DNA of 64,000 nt from Bacteroides sp. (GCA_021201335.1 JAJQFD010000019.1:1-64000), one strand, 5' to 3'; positions 8,038 through 17,176 are shown, numbered from the stretch's first letter. Numbers and translations: made by a program. Notes: generated from the sequence alone by a model not told the origin.

Positions 8038-8784
8038 ATGGGATTATTAGATGGTAAAACAGCCCTCATAACTGGTGCCGCTCGTGGTATCGGGAAGGCT
8101 ATTGCTTTAAAATTCGCTTCAGAAGGAGCCAATGTAGCGTTCACTGATTTAGCAATTGATGAGAATGCACAAAACACAGAGAAAGAAATCGCTGCTATGG
8201 GAGTTAAGACAAAAGGTTATGCTTCTAATGCTGCAAATTTTGAAGATACAGCCAAAGTAGTGGCAGAAATACATAAGGATTTCGGTCGTATTGATATTCT
8301 GGTGAACAATGCTGGTATTACCCGTGATGGATTAATGATGCGCATGAGTGAGCAACAGTGGGATATGGTAATCAATGTGAATTTGAAATCGGCCTTTAAT
8401 TTTATACATGCTTGTACGCCGATTATGATGCGTCAAAAATCAGGCAGTATAATCAATATGTCTTCTGTTGTTGGTGTATCGGGTAATGCCGGACAAGCAA
8501 ATTACTCAGCTTCTAAAGCTGGTATGATTGGGTTGGCAAAATCCATTGCTAAAGAGCTTGGCTCTCGTGGTATCCGTGCGAATGCAATTGCTCCCGGTTT
8601 CATTATTACTGAAATGACTGATCAGTTGAGCGAAGAAGTAAAAGCAGACTGGGCTAAGAACATCCCATTGCGTCGCGGTGGAACTCCGGAAGACGTTGCT
8701 AATGTAGCTACATTCCTGGCATCGGATCTTTCATCTTATGTTAGTGGACAGGTAGTCAATGTTTGTGGCGGAATGAATACATAA
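8038..8784 (+). CDS. fabG: 3-oxoacyl-[acyl-carrier-protein] reductase
   Basis: A short-chain dehydrogenase of 248 residues, the usual FabG length. It reduces 3-ketoacyl-ACP with NADPH in fatty-acid elongation. The cofactor site TGAARGIG lies at residues 12-19, NNAG at 90-93, and the catalytic S143-Y156-K160 triad (SSVVGVSGNAGQANYSASK) has the correct 13- and 4-residue spacings. The C-terminal VSGQVVNVCGGMNT is characteristic. It is preceded by a TetR regulator and followed after two bases by an RluA-type gene. Family members with other substrates exist, but the match along the whole length supports FabG. Confidence 0.92.
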   Translation: MGLLDGKTALITGAARGIGKAIALKFASEGANVAFTDLAIDENAQNTEKEIAAMGVKTKGYASNAANFEDTAKVVAEIHKDFGRIDILVNNAGITRDGLMMRMSEQQWDMVINVNLKSAFNFIHACTPIMMRQKSGSIINMSSVVGVSGNAGQANYSASKAGMIGLAKSIAKELGSRGIRANAIAPGFIITEMTDQLSEEVKADWAKNIPLRRGGTPEDVANVATFLASDLSSYVSGQVVNVCGGMNT

Positions 8785-8786
8785 AA

Positions 8787-9452
8787 ATGACAATTGTTTA
8801 CGAAGACAATCATATTATAATTGTTAATAAGGCTGCTTCCGAGATTGTTCAGGGAGATAAAACCGGAGATACGCCACTTTCAGAAACCATAAAGGATTAT
8901 TTGAAGGAAAAGTACCAGAAGCCCGGAAATGTTTTTATCGGTGTTGTACATCGGCTGGACAGACCTGTAAGCGGCCTTATTATTTACGCCAAAACCAGTA
9001 AAGCACTCTTGCGACTCAGTGAGATGTTTAAAAAGAAGCAGATAAAGAAAACATATTGGGCACTTGTGAAAAATGCTCCCCCTCAACGCGAAGGTGAACT
9101 TGTACATTATTTGGTTCGCAACGAGAAGCAAAATAAAAGTTATGCTTATCCCAAAGAGGTACCACATTCCAAACAAGCAATTCTCAGTTACAAGCTGATC
9201 AATCAGTCCCAGAATTATTATTTGCTTGAGATTGATTTAAAAACTGGAAGGCATCACCAAATTCGTTGTCAGTTAGCTAAAATGGGATGTCCTATCAAAG
9301 GAGATTTGAAATATGGGTTTCCGCGATCAAATCCGGATGGCAGTATTTCACTACATGCTCGTAAAATCTGTTTTGTGCATCCGGTAACAAGAGAAGAGAT
9401 GGAGTTCGAAGCTCCATTACCCGATGATACCTTGTGGAATTCATTTAAATAA
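8787..9452 (+). CDS. RluA-family RNA pseudouridine synthase
   Basis: A 221-residue enzyme that isomerises uridine to pseudouridine in RNA. VVHRLDRPVSGLIIYAKT holds the catalytic aspartate (D58). The later motif LKTGRHHQIRCQLAKMGCPI is also typical of RluA. No N-terminal S4 domain is present, so it belongs to the short form. The start MTIVYEDNHI at 8787 is chosen because it follows the fabG stop directly and fits family N-termini; the upstream in-frame ATG inside fabG is less likely. Whether it targets rRNA or tRNA cannot be told. A strong hairpin terminator follows. Confidence 0.9.
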   Translation: MTIVYEDNHIIIVNKAASEIVQGDKTGDTPLSETIKDYLKEKYQKPGNVFIGVVHRLDRPVSGLIIYAKTSKALLRLSEMFKKKQIKKTYWALVKNAPPQREGELVHYLVRNEKQNKSYAYPKEVPHSKQAILSYKLINQSQNYYLLEIDLKTGRHHQIRCQLAKMGCPIKGDLKYGFPRSNPDGSISLHARKICFVHPVTREEMEFEAPLPDDTLWNSFK

Positions 9453-9492
9453 AAAAAGTCGTCCTTGAATAGACAAGTAGGACGACTTTTTC
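9453..9492. terminator. Bidirectional hairpin terminator
   Basis: AAAAAGTCGTCCT pairs with AGGACGACTTTTT around a 14-base loop. A T-run follows on the plus strand and the A-run gives U on the minus strand, so it can end both the rluA-type gene and any leftward transcript from 9770. Confidence 0.85.
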
Positions 9493-9514
9493 TTTCTAAT
9501 CAAACTAGTTGTGC

Positions 9515-9607
9515 TTAAACTACATTACTGTGTTCATCAGTTGAAGTTTTAGCTTTTAAAGCGTTGGGTTTTTTGCAGGTTTTCGGCTTCTTGGTTTTTG
9601 CACGCAT
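9515..9607 (-). CDS. Possible very small lysine-rich basic protein (30 aa or longer)
   Basis: The ATG-started frame encodes 30 residues, beginning MRAKTKKPKTCKKPNALKAK. The same frame stays open upstream to 9688 without an ATG, giving NFNCVKGQDPICEDVATTQ before the basic part. That upstream part looks coding (two spaced cysteines, balanced composition) and could start at a rare codon such as CTG at 9676; this is uncertain. The basic tail would suit nucleic-acid binding. It lies downstream of a sigma-54-like promoter and ends before a bidirectional terminator, so the leftward transcript would be about 300 nt. It may instead be a non-coding RNA. I do not recognise the family with confidence. 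Confidence 0.35.
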   Translation of the reverse strand: MRAKTKKPKTCKKPNALKAKTSTDEHSNVV

Positions 9608-9780
9608 TTTTTTCTTTTGTGTTGTGGCAACATCTTCACAAATGGGGTCTTGGCCTTTTACACAATTGAAATTCAGGACTTTAAATACCTAAAATAGGTT
9701 ACATCAACATTCTATAAGTTAAGTAAACTGCATTTATCGCTTATTGCTTTCTCTTTAACCAAACCATACATTATGAATAA

Positions 9781-9796
9781 TACAATCGTTGTGCCA
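9781..9796 (-). promoter_or_regulatory. Sigma-54-like promoter
   Basis: The minus strand reads TGGCAC, five bases, TTGTA. The sigma-54 consensus is TGGCAC-N5-TTGCA, so the -24 box is perfect and the -12 box has one change (C to T). The spacing is exact. It points away from the NtrC-type regulator gene, toward the small basic frame at 9515-9607. Confidence 0.55.
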
Positions 9797-9863
9797 AAAA
9801 GATATTTAATCTATAAAATATTGATAATAAATAAATTATGGTATTTCCCTGTGGCTAAAGGAA

Positions 9864-9913
9864 GTGTGGAAAATTGGGGAAATTGTGGAATGGAGTGTGG
9901 AAAAATTCCACAC
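9864..9913. promoter_or_regulatory. Array of TGTGGAA sites including a perfect palindrome
   Basis: GTGTGGAA-AAA-TTCCACAC at 9895-9913 is a perfect inverted repeat of two 8-bp arms. Two further TGTGGAA half-sites lie at 9865 and 9884. The array is about 70-115 bases upstream of the sigma-54-like promoter, the usual position for enhancer-binding sites, and lies next to the gene of an NtrC-type activator. Binding by that activator is inferred. Confidence 0.5.
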
Positions 9914-9929
9914 TAAGGGGTGGTGTTAA

Positions 9930-11268
9930 TTAATTGAGATTATAGAGCTTTAATTTATTATAGAGAGTTTTTCTATCTATATTTAATAATTGAGCGGCTC
10001 TACTTTTATTATTATTGGTTTGCCGCAACGCTTCGAGAATATGTTCTTTCTCTATTTCTTCATTTTTTAAAGTGATTCTTGAAGACGTGTCTGCTGTGGG
10101 TTTTTGTGCTAACTCATTACTTAATTCAGCAGATGTTATATAATTATTTGTAGCCAATAAAGTGGCACGTTTTATTATATTCTTCATTTGTCTCAGATTG
10201 CCAGGCCAATGGTATTCCTGTATAATTCTTGAAGCTTTGTCTTCAAAACCTATAATTTGTTTATTTAATTCTTTATTAGCCTGATCCAGAAAGAGATTGG
10301 CAAAAAGAAGGATATCTTCCTGTCTATCTTTCAGATCTGGAATGTATAAAGTGAATTCATTAATACGGTGAAACAAATCTTCGCGGAAAACTCCTTTTTC
10401 TAATGCTTGGGTTAGATTTTCATTCGTTGCTGCTATCAAACGTATATCCACATTAATTTCTTTATTGGAACCAATAGGGCGTATCTTTCTTTCCTGTAAG
10501 GCCCGGAGCAGTTGAATTTGAATTTCATAGCTTAAATTACCTATTTCATCCAGAAAAATAGTCCCGCCATTGGCTTCTACAAAGGCTCCCGTTTTATCAT
10601 TTAAAGCACCAGTGAATGAACCTTTTATATGTCCGAAGAACTCTGAGGCAGCCAACTCTTTGGGAATAGCCCCACAGTCAATGGGGATAAAAGGATTATT
10701 ATTACGGGTACTAAGTTCGTGTATGCGGTGAGCCACATATTCTTTACCTGTGCCACTAGCACCTATAATTAATACAGACATATTAGTGGGAGCAACCAAT
10801 CGCACATAATTATATAATTGTTTGGCTGCATCACTTTCTCCTTCAAGATAGGCTGAGGATTGTTGAAAGGGTGAGGTTGCGGATGGTTTTTGTTGTATTG
10901 ATTCGGGTGTTTTTTTTAAAAGCCTCGTTTATTTTTAGCAATAAATCTTCCGGTATCACTGGTTTAGCTATATAATCATCAGCGCCTAGTTTTATTGCCA
11001 TGACAGCTGATTGTATATCAGCATATCCTGTCATAATAATCAACGGCATATGAAGCCCTGCTTCGGCCAACCACTTTAACAAATATATGCCATCATGATC
11101 AGGCAAACGAAGATCAGAGAGTATAAGGTCTGTATGATTTTCTTCAAGGTGCTTTTGAGCGCTGACAATATTACTGACATTGGAGACAGAAAAACCTCTT
11201 TTTTCAAGCCAGGTTTTAAGCATCATTCCAAATGTAATATCATCTTCTACAATAAGTATAGATTTCAT
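9930..11268 (-). pseudogene. NtrC-type sigma-54 response regulator, frame broken in an A8 run
   Basis: Two pieces read as one regulator of 445 residues if one A is removed. The receiver domain (11268 leftward) has the phospho-aspartate in LILSDLRLPDHDG and the conserved lysine in YIAKP. The AAA+ domain has Walker A GASGTGKE, the sigma-54 contact loop GSFTGA (usually GAFTGA), Walker B GGTIFLDEIG and AATNENL. A Fis-type HTH (NNNKSRAAQLLNIDRKTLYNKL) ends it. The break is at a run of eight A on the coding strand (T-run 10910-10917); with seven A the linker continues through PESIQQKP to LEGESDAAKQL and the AAA+ domain. This could be a sequencing error, a phase switch, or a gene corrected by slippage. 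A likely partner kinase is the hybrid kinase at 14828. Confidence 0.85.
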
Positions 11269-11301
11269 TCAGTTGTTCCTCTACTTTCTTTGTTGATTTT
11301 A

Positions 11302-11309
11302 CAAAGGTA
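11302..11309 (-). promoter_or_regulatory. Candidate -7 element for the response regulator
   Basis: Minus strand TACCTTTG is a perfect -7 box, about 34 bases before the ATG. No good -33 TTTG is seen at the normal distance. Confidence 0.5.
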
Positions 11310-11406
11310 AAGTAATTTTGAGAAACTCCCGTGTATTGCCACTTTTAATTAATGTTAGATTTGATGATTATTCTTCATTTTTAATGAGAAAACTCATCAA
11401 AAATGG

Positions 11407-11414
11407 TATTTTTG
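11407..11414 (+). promoter_or_regulatory. Candidate -7 element for the cyclophilin operon
   Basis: TATTTTTG matches TAnnTTTG and lies about 22 bases before the start codon. Upstream, a short hairpin ATGAG-AAAA-CTCAT (11384-11397) occupies the spacer. The -33 region is only T-rich. Confidence 0.4.
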
Positions 11415-11435
11415 CCAAGAATTTTAAATAAAAAG

Positions 11436-12275
11436 ATGACAATGAAGAAGTATTTATTCATATTAATAGTCATATATGCTGGTATAGTTACATCGTGCCA
11501 GTCAGGTAAAAAGAATGATAAAAACATGGAAGAAAAGAAAGTACGAATTGAGACAAGCATGGGAGATGTTGTAGTAAAATTATATAATGAAACTCCTAAA
11601 CATAGAGATAACTTTATAAAATTAGCCAAAAATGGAACCTATGAAGGCACTCTTTTTCATCGGGTAATCCAAGATTTTATGATACAGGCTGGTGACCCGG
11701 ATTCAAAGAAAGCTAAAAAAGGTGATACGCTTGGATCAGGTGATGTTGGTTATACGCTTCCTGCTGAATTTATTTATCCGAAGTACTTCCATAAAAAAGG
11801 TGTTTTATCAGCTGCACGTCAGAGTGACCAGGTGAATCCGGAGAAGAGATCTTCCGGCTGTCAGTTCTATATTGTAACAGGAAAGGTTTACAATGAATCT
11901 GATTTGGTAGGAATGGAACAACAAATGAATCAGGGTAAACTCACTAATATATTTAATTCTTTAGCGCAGAAACACATGAAGGACATCTATAAAATGCGCA
12001 AAGAAAACGATGAAGAAGGTTTATATAATCTGCAGGAAAAATTATTTGCTGAAGCAGAAAAAGAAGCTGCAAAACAATCTGATTTTGGATTTACTCCTGA
12101 ACAAATTGAAGCCTATTCTACAGTTGGAGGGACTCCACATTTAGATAATCAATATACTGTTTTTGGAGAAGTATTGGAAGGAATGGAAGTAGTGGATAAA
12201 ATTCAGCAAGTCCAGACTAACCAAAATGATCGTCCGGAAGATGATATCGTGATTAAGAAAGTTGTACTGCTTTAA
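11436..12275 (+). CDS. Secreted cyclophilin-type peptidyl-prolyl isomerase, lipoprotein
   Basis: A 279-residue protein with a lipoprotein signal (GIVTSC, cysteine about residue 21) and a cyclophilin domain that catalyses proline cis-trans isomerisation during folding of exported proteins. Cyclophilin motifs are clear: FHRVIQDFMIQAGDP, SSGCQFYIVTG and the closing YTVFGEVLEGMEVVDKI. Between the last two lies a charged helical insert of about 70 residues, which is unusual for bacterial PpiA/B but frequent in Bacteroidetes homologues. The start at 11436 (MTMKKYLF) or 11442 (MKKYLF) fits the signal peptide; the upstream frame from 11403 does not. It directly abuts the M16 peptidase gene without a gap, so the two are co-translated. 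Confidence 0.9.
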   Translation: MTMKKYLFILIVIYAGIVTSCQSGKKNDKNMEEKKVRIETSMGDVVVKLYNETPKHRDNFIKLAKNGTYEGTLFHRVIQDFMIQAGDPDSKKAKKGDTLGSGDVGYTLPAEFIYPKYFHKKGVLSAARQSDQVNPEKRSSGCQFYIVTGKVYNESDLVGMEQQMNQGKLTNIFNSLAQKHMKDIYKMRKENDEEGLYNLQEKLFAEAEKEAAKQSDFGFTPEQIEAYSTVGGTPHLDNQYTVFGEVLEGMEVVDKIQQVQTNQNDRPEDDIVIKKVVLL

Positions 12276-13514
12276 ATGAAGATCGGGAAACATACACTAT
12301 CTAACGGTCTGCGTCTTGTACACTATCAGGATACAAGTACCCAAATGGTTGCTTTAAATATCCTGTATGAAGTAGGTGCAAGAGACGAACACCCGGATCA
12401 TACAGGTTTTGCTCACTTGTTTGAACATCTGATGTTTGGAGGTTCCGTTCATATTCCGAATTATGACGAGCCACTTCAGTTGGCTGGAGGAGAGAACAAT
12501 GCCTGGACAAGCAATGACGTAACCAATTATTATCTCACTATTCCCAAACAAAATGTGGAAGTAGGATTTTGGCTTGAATCAGATCGTATGTTAGGTCTGG
12601 CTTTTGATGAAAAGAGTCTGGAAGTACAACGGGCTGTAGTTATGGAAGAATTTAAGCAAAGAAATCTGAATCAGCCTTATGGTGATGTTTCACATTTACA
12701 GCGAGCTCAGGCTTTTAAAATACATCCTTATAGATGGCCGACAATAGGCAAAGAGCTTTCGCATATTGCCAATGCCACGATGGATGAAGTAAAAGACTTC
12801 TTTTACCGGTTCTATGCACCAGACAATGCAATCTTGGCTGTTACTGGTAATGTTACTTTTGAAGAGGCTGTTTCATTAACTGAGAAATGGTTTGCTTCTA
12901 TTCCCCGACGGAATGTTCCCACCACGAATTTACCTCAGGAACCTGTTCAGACGGAGCAAAGGAGATTAACTGTAAAGAGAAATGTTCCTTTAGATTCTTT
13001 GTATATGGCATTCAAAATGAGTGACCGGTTGAATCCCGAATATTACGCTTTTGATATGCTTTCGGATATTTTAAGTAATGGGAATTCCAGCAGACTGAAA
13101 CAACGCTTGGTGCAGGAAAAACGAATCTTTTCTTCAGTAGATGCTTATATTATGGGCAGTATTGATCCCGGATTATTCCATATAAATGGTAAACCTGTTA
13201 ATGGAGTAACTTTAGAGGAGGCGGAAGCGGCTGTTTGGGAAGAAATAGCCGTCTTACAAAAGGAATGTATATCTACTTTTGAATTGGATAAAGTAAAAAA
13301 CAAATTTGAGTCAACACAAATATTTGGTAATACAAATTATTTAAATATCGCTACTAATCTTGCCTGGTTCGAAATGTTAGGAAAGGCAGAGGATATGCTT
13401 ACGGAAGTTGATAGTTATCGTAGTGTGACAGCAGAACAATTACAACAAGTCACACAAAAAGCTTTCGTACCCGAAAATAGTTGTATACTATATTATATGC
13501 ATGAATGTATTTGA
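12276..13514 (+). CDS. M16-family zinc peptidase (active-type)
   Basis: A 412-residue metallopeptidase. The inverted zinc motif HLFEH lies at residues 47-51, with the downstream acidic helix containing VMEEF that supplies the third ligand. The presence of HxxEH marks the catalytic rather than the inactive partner type. The C-terminal half has the second M16 core domain. There is no signal peptide, so it is probably cytoplasmic, unlike the lipoprotein encoded just before it. M16 enzymes of this size resemble mitochondrial processing peptidase and PqqF-type subunits; the substrate is unknown. The last 14 bases overlap the MATE gene. Confidence 0.88.
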   Translation: MKIGKHTLSNGLRLVHYQDTSTQMVALNILYEVGARDEHPDHTGFAHLFEHLMFGGSVHIPNYDEPLQLAGGENNAWTSNDVTNYYLTIPKQNVEVGFWLESDRMLGLAFDEKSLEVQRAVVMEEFKQRNLNQPYGDVSHLQRAQAFKIHPYRWPTIGKELSHIANATMDEVKDFFYRFYAPDNAILAVTGNVTFEEAVSLTEKWFASIPRRNVPTTNLPQEPVQTEQRRLTVKRNVPLDSLYMAFKMSDRLNPEYYAFDMLSDILSNGNSSRLKQRLVQEKRIFSSVDAYIMGSIDPGLFHINGKPVNGVTLEEAEAAVWEEIAVLQKECISTFELDKVKNKFESTQIFGNTNYLNIATNLAWFEMLGKAEDMLTEVDSYRSVTAEQLQQVTQKAFVPENSCILYYMHECI

Positions 13515-14841
13515 AACCTACAAGGGACACTACAAGGCTTTATTTCGGCTAGGCATACCCATTGTCATCGGACAATTGGGAATGATAATTCTTAGTTTTG
13601 CTGATACTTTGATGATTGGTCATCATAGTACAGATGAACTTGGAGCAGCTTCTTTTGTAAATAATGTCTTTAACTTGGTTATAATTTTCAGTACAGGATT
13701 CTCTTATGGTTTAACACCCATTATTGGCGGGTTTTTCGGAAGAGGAGAACTACCATTAGCAGGTAATGCACTAAAGGCGAGTCTATGGGCTAATCTTTCT
13801 ATTAGTTTATTGCTAACATTCATCATGACTATACTTTATTTTTGTGTAGAGTTTTTAGGGCAGCCGATAGAACTTATACCTTTAATAAAGCCATATTATC
13901 TAACCTTATTATTTTCACTTGCCTTTGTACTGATCTTTAACGGTTTCAAGCAATTTGCTGATGGTATTACGGATACTCAAACTTCTATGTGGATATTATT
14001 AGGAGGAAATTGTTTGAATATCTTTGGAAACTGGATACTTATTTACGGAAAATTTGGGTTCCCGGAACTGGGGCTTCTGGGTGCTGGTATAAGCACCCTC
14101 TTCTCCCGTATTATCATGGCCTTGGTTTTTATCCTTATATTTATTGTTAGCAAACGATATCAGAAGTACCGGGAAGGATTCAAGGATATGAACTTTTCAA
14201 AAAAAACATTTATCCGCTTAAATAAATTAGGCTGGCCGATCGGTTTGCAAATGGGAATGGAAGCCTCTTCCTTTGGTTTAAGTACTATCATGATTGGTTG
14301 GCTGGGAACTATTGCGTTAGCCTCTCATCAGGTAATGCTTACTATCTCCACCTTTGCGTTTATGATGTATTATGGCATGGGGGCGGCAATTGCTGTTAGA
14401 ATAAGCAATTTCCATGGCCAAAAAGACTGGCCGAATGTACGGCGGTCTGCATATGCCGGATTCCATATAATTATGGTGATGGCAGTTGTTTTTTGTATAA
14501 CACTCTATTCATTAAGATATCAGTTGGGTGGATGGTTTACCGATAGTGCGGAAGTAACCACCACCGTAGTAACCTTAATGTTTCCCCTGTTGCTTTATCA
14601 ATTTGGAGATGGACTTCAGATAACTTTTGCAAATGCACTGCGTGGTATATCTGATGTAAAGCCCATGATGGTCATTGCCTTTATCGCTTATTTTATTATC
14701 TCATTACCTGTAGGATATCTTTTAGGCTTTGTCGTTGGCTGGGGAACTTTTGGTGTATGGATGGCTTTCCCTTTTGGGTTAACGAGTGCTGGAATTATGT
14801 TGTGGTTAAGGTTTAGAAAAAAAGTAAATGAAAACTCCTGA
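13501..14841 (+). CDS. MATE-family multidrug/metabolite exporter
   Basis: A 446-residue inner-membrane transporter with about 12 hydrophobic segments, in the pattern of two six-helix halves. The first helix with GIPIVIGQLGMIILSFADTL is the standard MATE N-terminus. MATE proteins expel organic cations or drugs in exchange for sodium or protons. It overlaps the peptidase gene upstream by 14 bases and the histidine kinase downstream by 14 bases, so translation of the three is probably coupled. The exported compound is unknown. The kinase could sense something related to it, but this is only a contextual guess. Confidence 0.9.
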   Translation: MNVFETYKGHYKALFRLGIPIVIGQLGMIILSFADTLMIGHHSTDELGAASFVNNVFNLVIIFSTGFSYGLTPIIGGFFGRGELPLAGNALKASLWANLSISLLLTFIMTILYFCVEFLGQPIELIPLIKPYYLTLLFSLAFVLIFNGFKQFADGITDTQTSMWILLGGNCLNIFGNWILIYGKFGFPELGLLGAGISTLFSRIIMALVFILIFIVSKRYQKYREGFKDMNFSKKTFIRLNKLGWPIGLQMGMEASSFGLSTIMIGWLGTIALASHQVMLTISTFAFMMYYGMGAAIAVRISNFHGQKDWPNVRRSAYAGFHIIMVMAVVFCITLYSLRYQLGGWFTDSAEVTTTVVTLMFPLLLYQFGDGLQITFANALRGISDVKPMMVIAFIAYFIISLPVGYLLGFVVGWGTFGVWMAFPFGLTSAGIMLWLRFRKKVNENS

Positions 14842-17125
14842 TCGTTTCACTAAAGTAAAGGTGGCAGTTGGCTATTTGGCCTTGCTCACTCTTTTATTTT
14901 TCGCTCTCTCGCTCATTTATCAAGAGGTGCAGATGCTTTCGCGAATTGACACTGAACAAAATGTGAAAAGCGATAGTCTTTTATCTCTTATACGACAGAA
15001 AGATGAAAGCACTATACAAATTTTACAAAATCTGACTGAGGCAAATCAGGTTTTATTAGATACTGTTTCTTTGCAAAGACTGTTAAACAGACCTGTCAGG
15101 CAAGTGATTGAAAATATACCCAAACAAGGGTATAGCAAGGTAATTGAAAAACAAGACTCCGTAGTAACTACTACGCGGAAAAAGGGCTTTCTTCAAAGAC
15201 TTGCCGAAGTATTTGTTCCTTCCAAAGATAGTAACTTGATTATTAATCGCTCACTGGAACAATATACCGATTCACTTTTGGTAAGGGTTCAAACCAGTAC
15301 CGTTGTACAAGAGAGACTGGAAGCGCAGGTTAGAGAATTAAATAGAAGAAGAATGGCAGCATATCAACAGGTTCGTCTTAGTAACCAGCGGCTGCAAAAA
15401 ATAAATGAAAATTTAACCACGCAGATTGATAGTTTGGTAACCATGTATGAAGAACAGGGCGAGTCCCTTATGCAGGAGGAATTAGCCAAACAACAACAAA
15501 TCAGGGAACGGTCTACCCGCATTATTGGCTGGTTGGCGATGGGTGCGATCACTCTTTCTCTTATTTTTTTGAGTATGATCTGGATGGACATTACCCGGAG
15601 TAGAAGATATCGCCGGGAATTGGAAATAGCCAAGGCCCATACGGAAGAATTATTGGCAGCTCGCGAGAAAATGATGCTTACCATTACTCATGACTTCAAG
15701 GCTCCTTTGGGCTCTATCATTGGTTATATTGAACTTCTTTCCCGATTGATAAATGATAAACGGGAAAAGTTTTATCTCGATAATATGAAAAGTTCTTCCC
15801 AGCATTTATTAAAACTAGTCAATGATTTGTTGGACTTTCATCGGTTAGATTTAAATAAGGCAGAGATCCATCAGGTGGGGTTTAACCCCTCTCATTTATT
15901 CGAAGATATTAAAGTCAGTTTCGAGCCTTTATTAAAGGAGAAGGGATTATTATTTAATTATGAAATTGCAGCTGAACTAGATGATAGTTATTTAAGCGAT
16001 CCTTTGCGCATCAGGCAGATTGTGACCAATTTACTCTCCAATGCCGTAAAGTTTACTAATCAGGGCAGTGTATCATTAAATGTACATTATAAAAAAGCAC
16101 AATTAATTATTACTGTATCCGATACAGGTAAAGGTATGAAACCCAGTGATAAAGATCGCATATTCCAGGAATTTACACGTTTACCGGGTGCGCAGGGGGA
16201 AGAAGGATTTGGTTTAGGACTTTCCATTGTACGCAAACTGATTTATTTACTGGAAGGTACCATTGAAGTTGAAAGCATGGAAGGGAAAGGAAGTACCTTT
16301 ATTGTTCATCTGCCATTGTATCCTATTTTAACTACAACTCCCTCAGAAAGCCAGAAGCAGACAAAGGTAATTGAAAAAGAACTTCTTGATCCTCACTCTT
16401 TACGTGTATTGTTGATCGATGATGATAAAATCCAGCTCAACCTGACAGCAGCAATGCTTCAGGAAGCAGGAATTACAACTGTTTGTTGTCAACAACTGGA
16501 ACACTTAACCGAACTTTTACGCAGAGAACGATTTGATGTATTACTCACTGATTTACAAATGCCCGCCATCAATGGCCTTGATTTATTGAAATTATTACGT
16601 GCCTCTAATATCCCCCAAGCACAAACAATACCTGTAATTGCAGTAACTGCCCGTAGTGAAATGACGGAAGAAGAATTTATTCAGCACGGTTTTGTAGCCC
16701 GTCTTAATAAACCGTTTACAGCCAAAGATTTGTTGAAATCTATCGGTGTTAATATTTCATCGGTTTCACAAAAGACGGAAACATCAACTACGAAGAAATT
16801 AAACATCCAGGCACTTACTGCTTATTCAGAAGGAGACAAAGAAGCAGCCAATTCTATCATTCGTTCGTTTATTGCTGAGACAACAAAAAATGCTGAGATG
16901 TTAAAAAAAGCCTCCCTGACGAAGGATATGAAAACGCTGACAAATATAGCACATAAATTATTACCCTTGTTTACGCTTATTAATGTAGAGGAGATTATTC
17001 CTCAACTTACCTGGTTGGAAGACCAGCGAGGTAATGCTTATTCCCGGGAAACAGCCGTAAAAGTAAAACAGATTCTCACTCAAATCGAACAAGTTTTAAA
17101 AATGGCTGAACAAGAGATAAACTGA
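14828..17125 (+). CDS. Hybrid sensor histidine kinase with receiver and Hpt domains
   Basis: A 765-residue membrane kinase. One hydrophobic segment lies near residues 12-30 and a second near 231-252 (IIGWLAMGAITLSLIFLSMI), with about 200 helical periplasmic residues between them. HisKA follows with H288 in THDFKAPLGS, then the ATPase domain (NLLSNAVKF, DTGKGM, GFGLGLSI). A receiver domain has D575 in LLTDLQMPAINGL. The C-terminus is an Hpt-like helical domain with H709 in IAHKLLP. The order gives a complete His-Asp-His phosphorelay that needs an external response regulator; the NtrC-type regulator at 9930-11268 is the nearest candidate. It overlaps the MATE gene by 14 bases. The signal sensed is unknown. 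Confidence 0.9.
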   Translation: MKTPDRFTKVKVAVGYLALLTLLFFALSLIYQEVQMLSRIDTEQNVKSDSLLSLIRQKDESTIQILQNLTEANQVLLDTVSLQRLLNRPVRQVIENIPKQGYSKVIEKQDSVVTTTRKKGFLQRLAEVFVPSKDSNLIINRSLEQYTDSLLVRVQTSTVVQERLEAQVRELNRRRMAAYQQVRLSNQRLQKINENLTTQIDSLVTMYEEQGESLMQEELAKQQQIRERSTRIIGWLAMGAITLSLIFLSMIWMDITRSRRYRRELEIAKAHTEELLAAREKMMLTITHDFKAPLGSIIGYIELLSRLINDKREKFYLDNMKSSSQHLLKLVNDLLDFHRLDLNKAEIHQVGFNPSHLFEDIKVSFEPLLKEKGLLFNYEIAAELDDSYLSDPLRIRQIVTNLLSNAVKFTNQGSVSLNVHYKKAQLIITVSDTGKGMKPSDKDRIFQEFTRLPGAQGEEGFGLGLSIVRKLIYLLEGTIEVESMEGKGSTFIVHLPLYPILTTTPSESQKQTKVIEKELLDPHSLRVLLIDDDKIQLNLTAAMLQEAGITTVCCQQLEHLTELLRRERFDVLLTDLQMPAINGLDLLKLLRASNIPQAQTIPVIAVTARSEMTEEEFIQHGFVARLNKPFTAKDLLKSIGVNISSVSQKTETSTTKKLNIQALTAYSEGDKEAANSIIRSFIAETTKNAEMLKKASLTKDMKTLTNIAHKLLPLFTLINVEEIIPQLTWLEDQRGNAYSRETAVKVKQILTQIEQVLKMAEQEIN

Positions 17126-17176
17126 TATTGTTAACAAGGTATAATATTAAAAAATAATAATACCTGAACAGTATTT

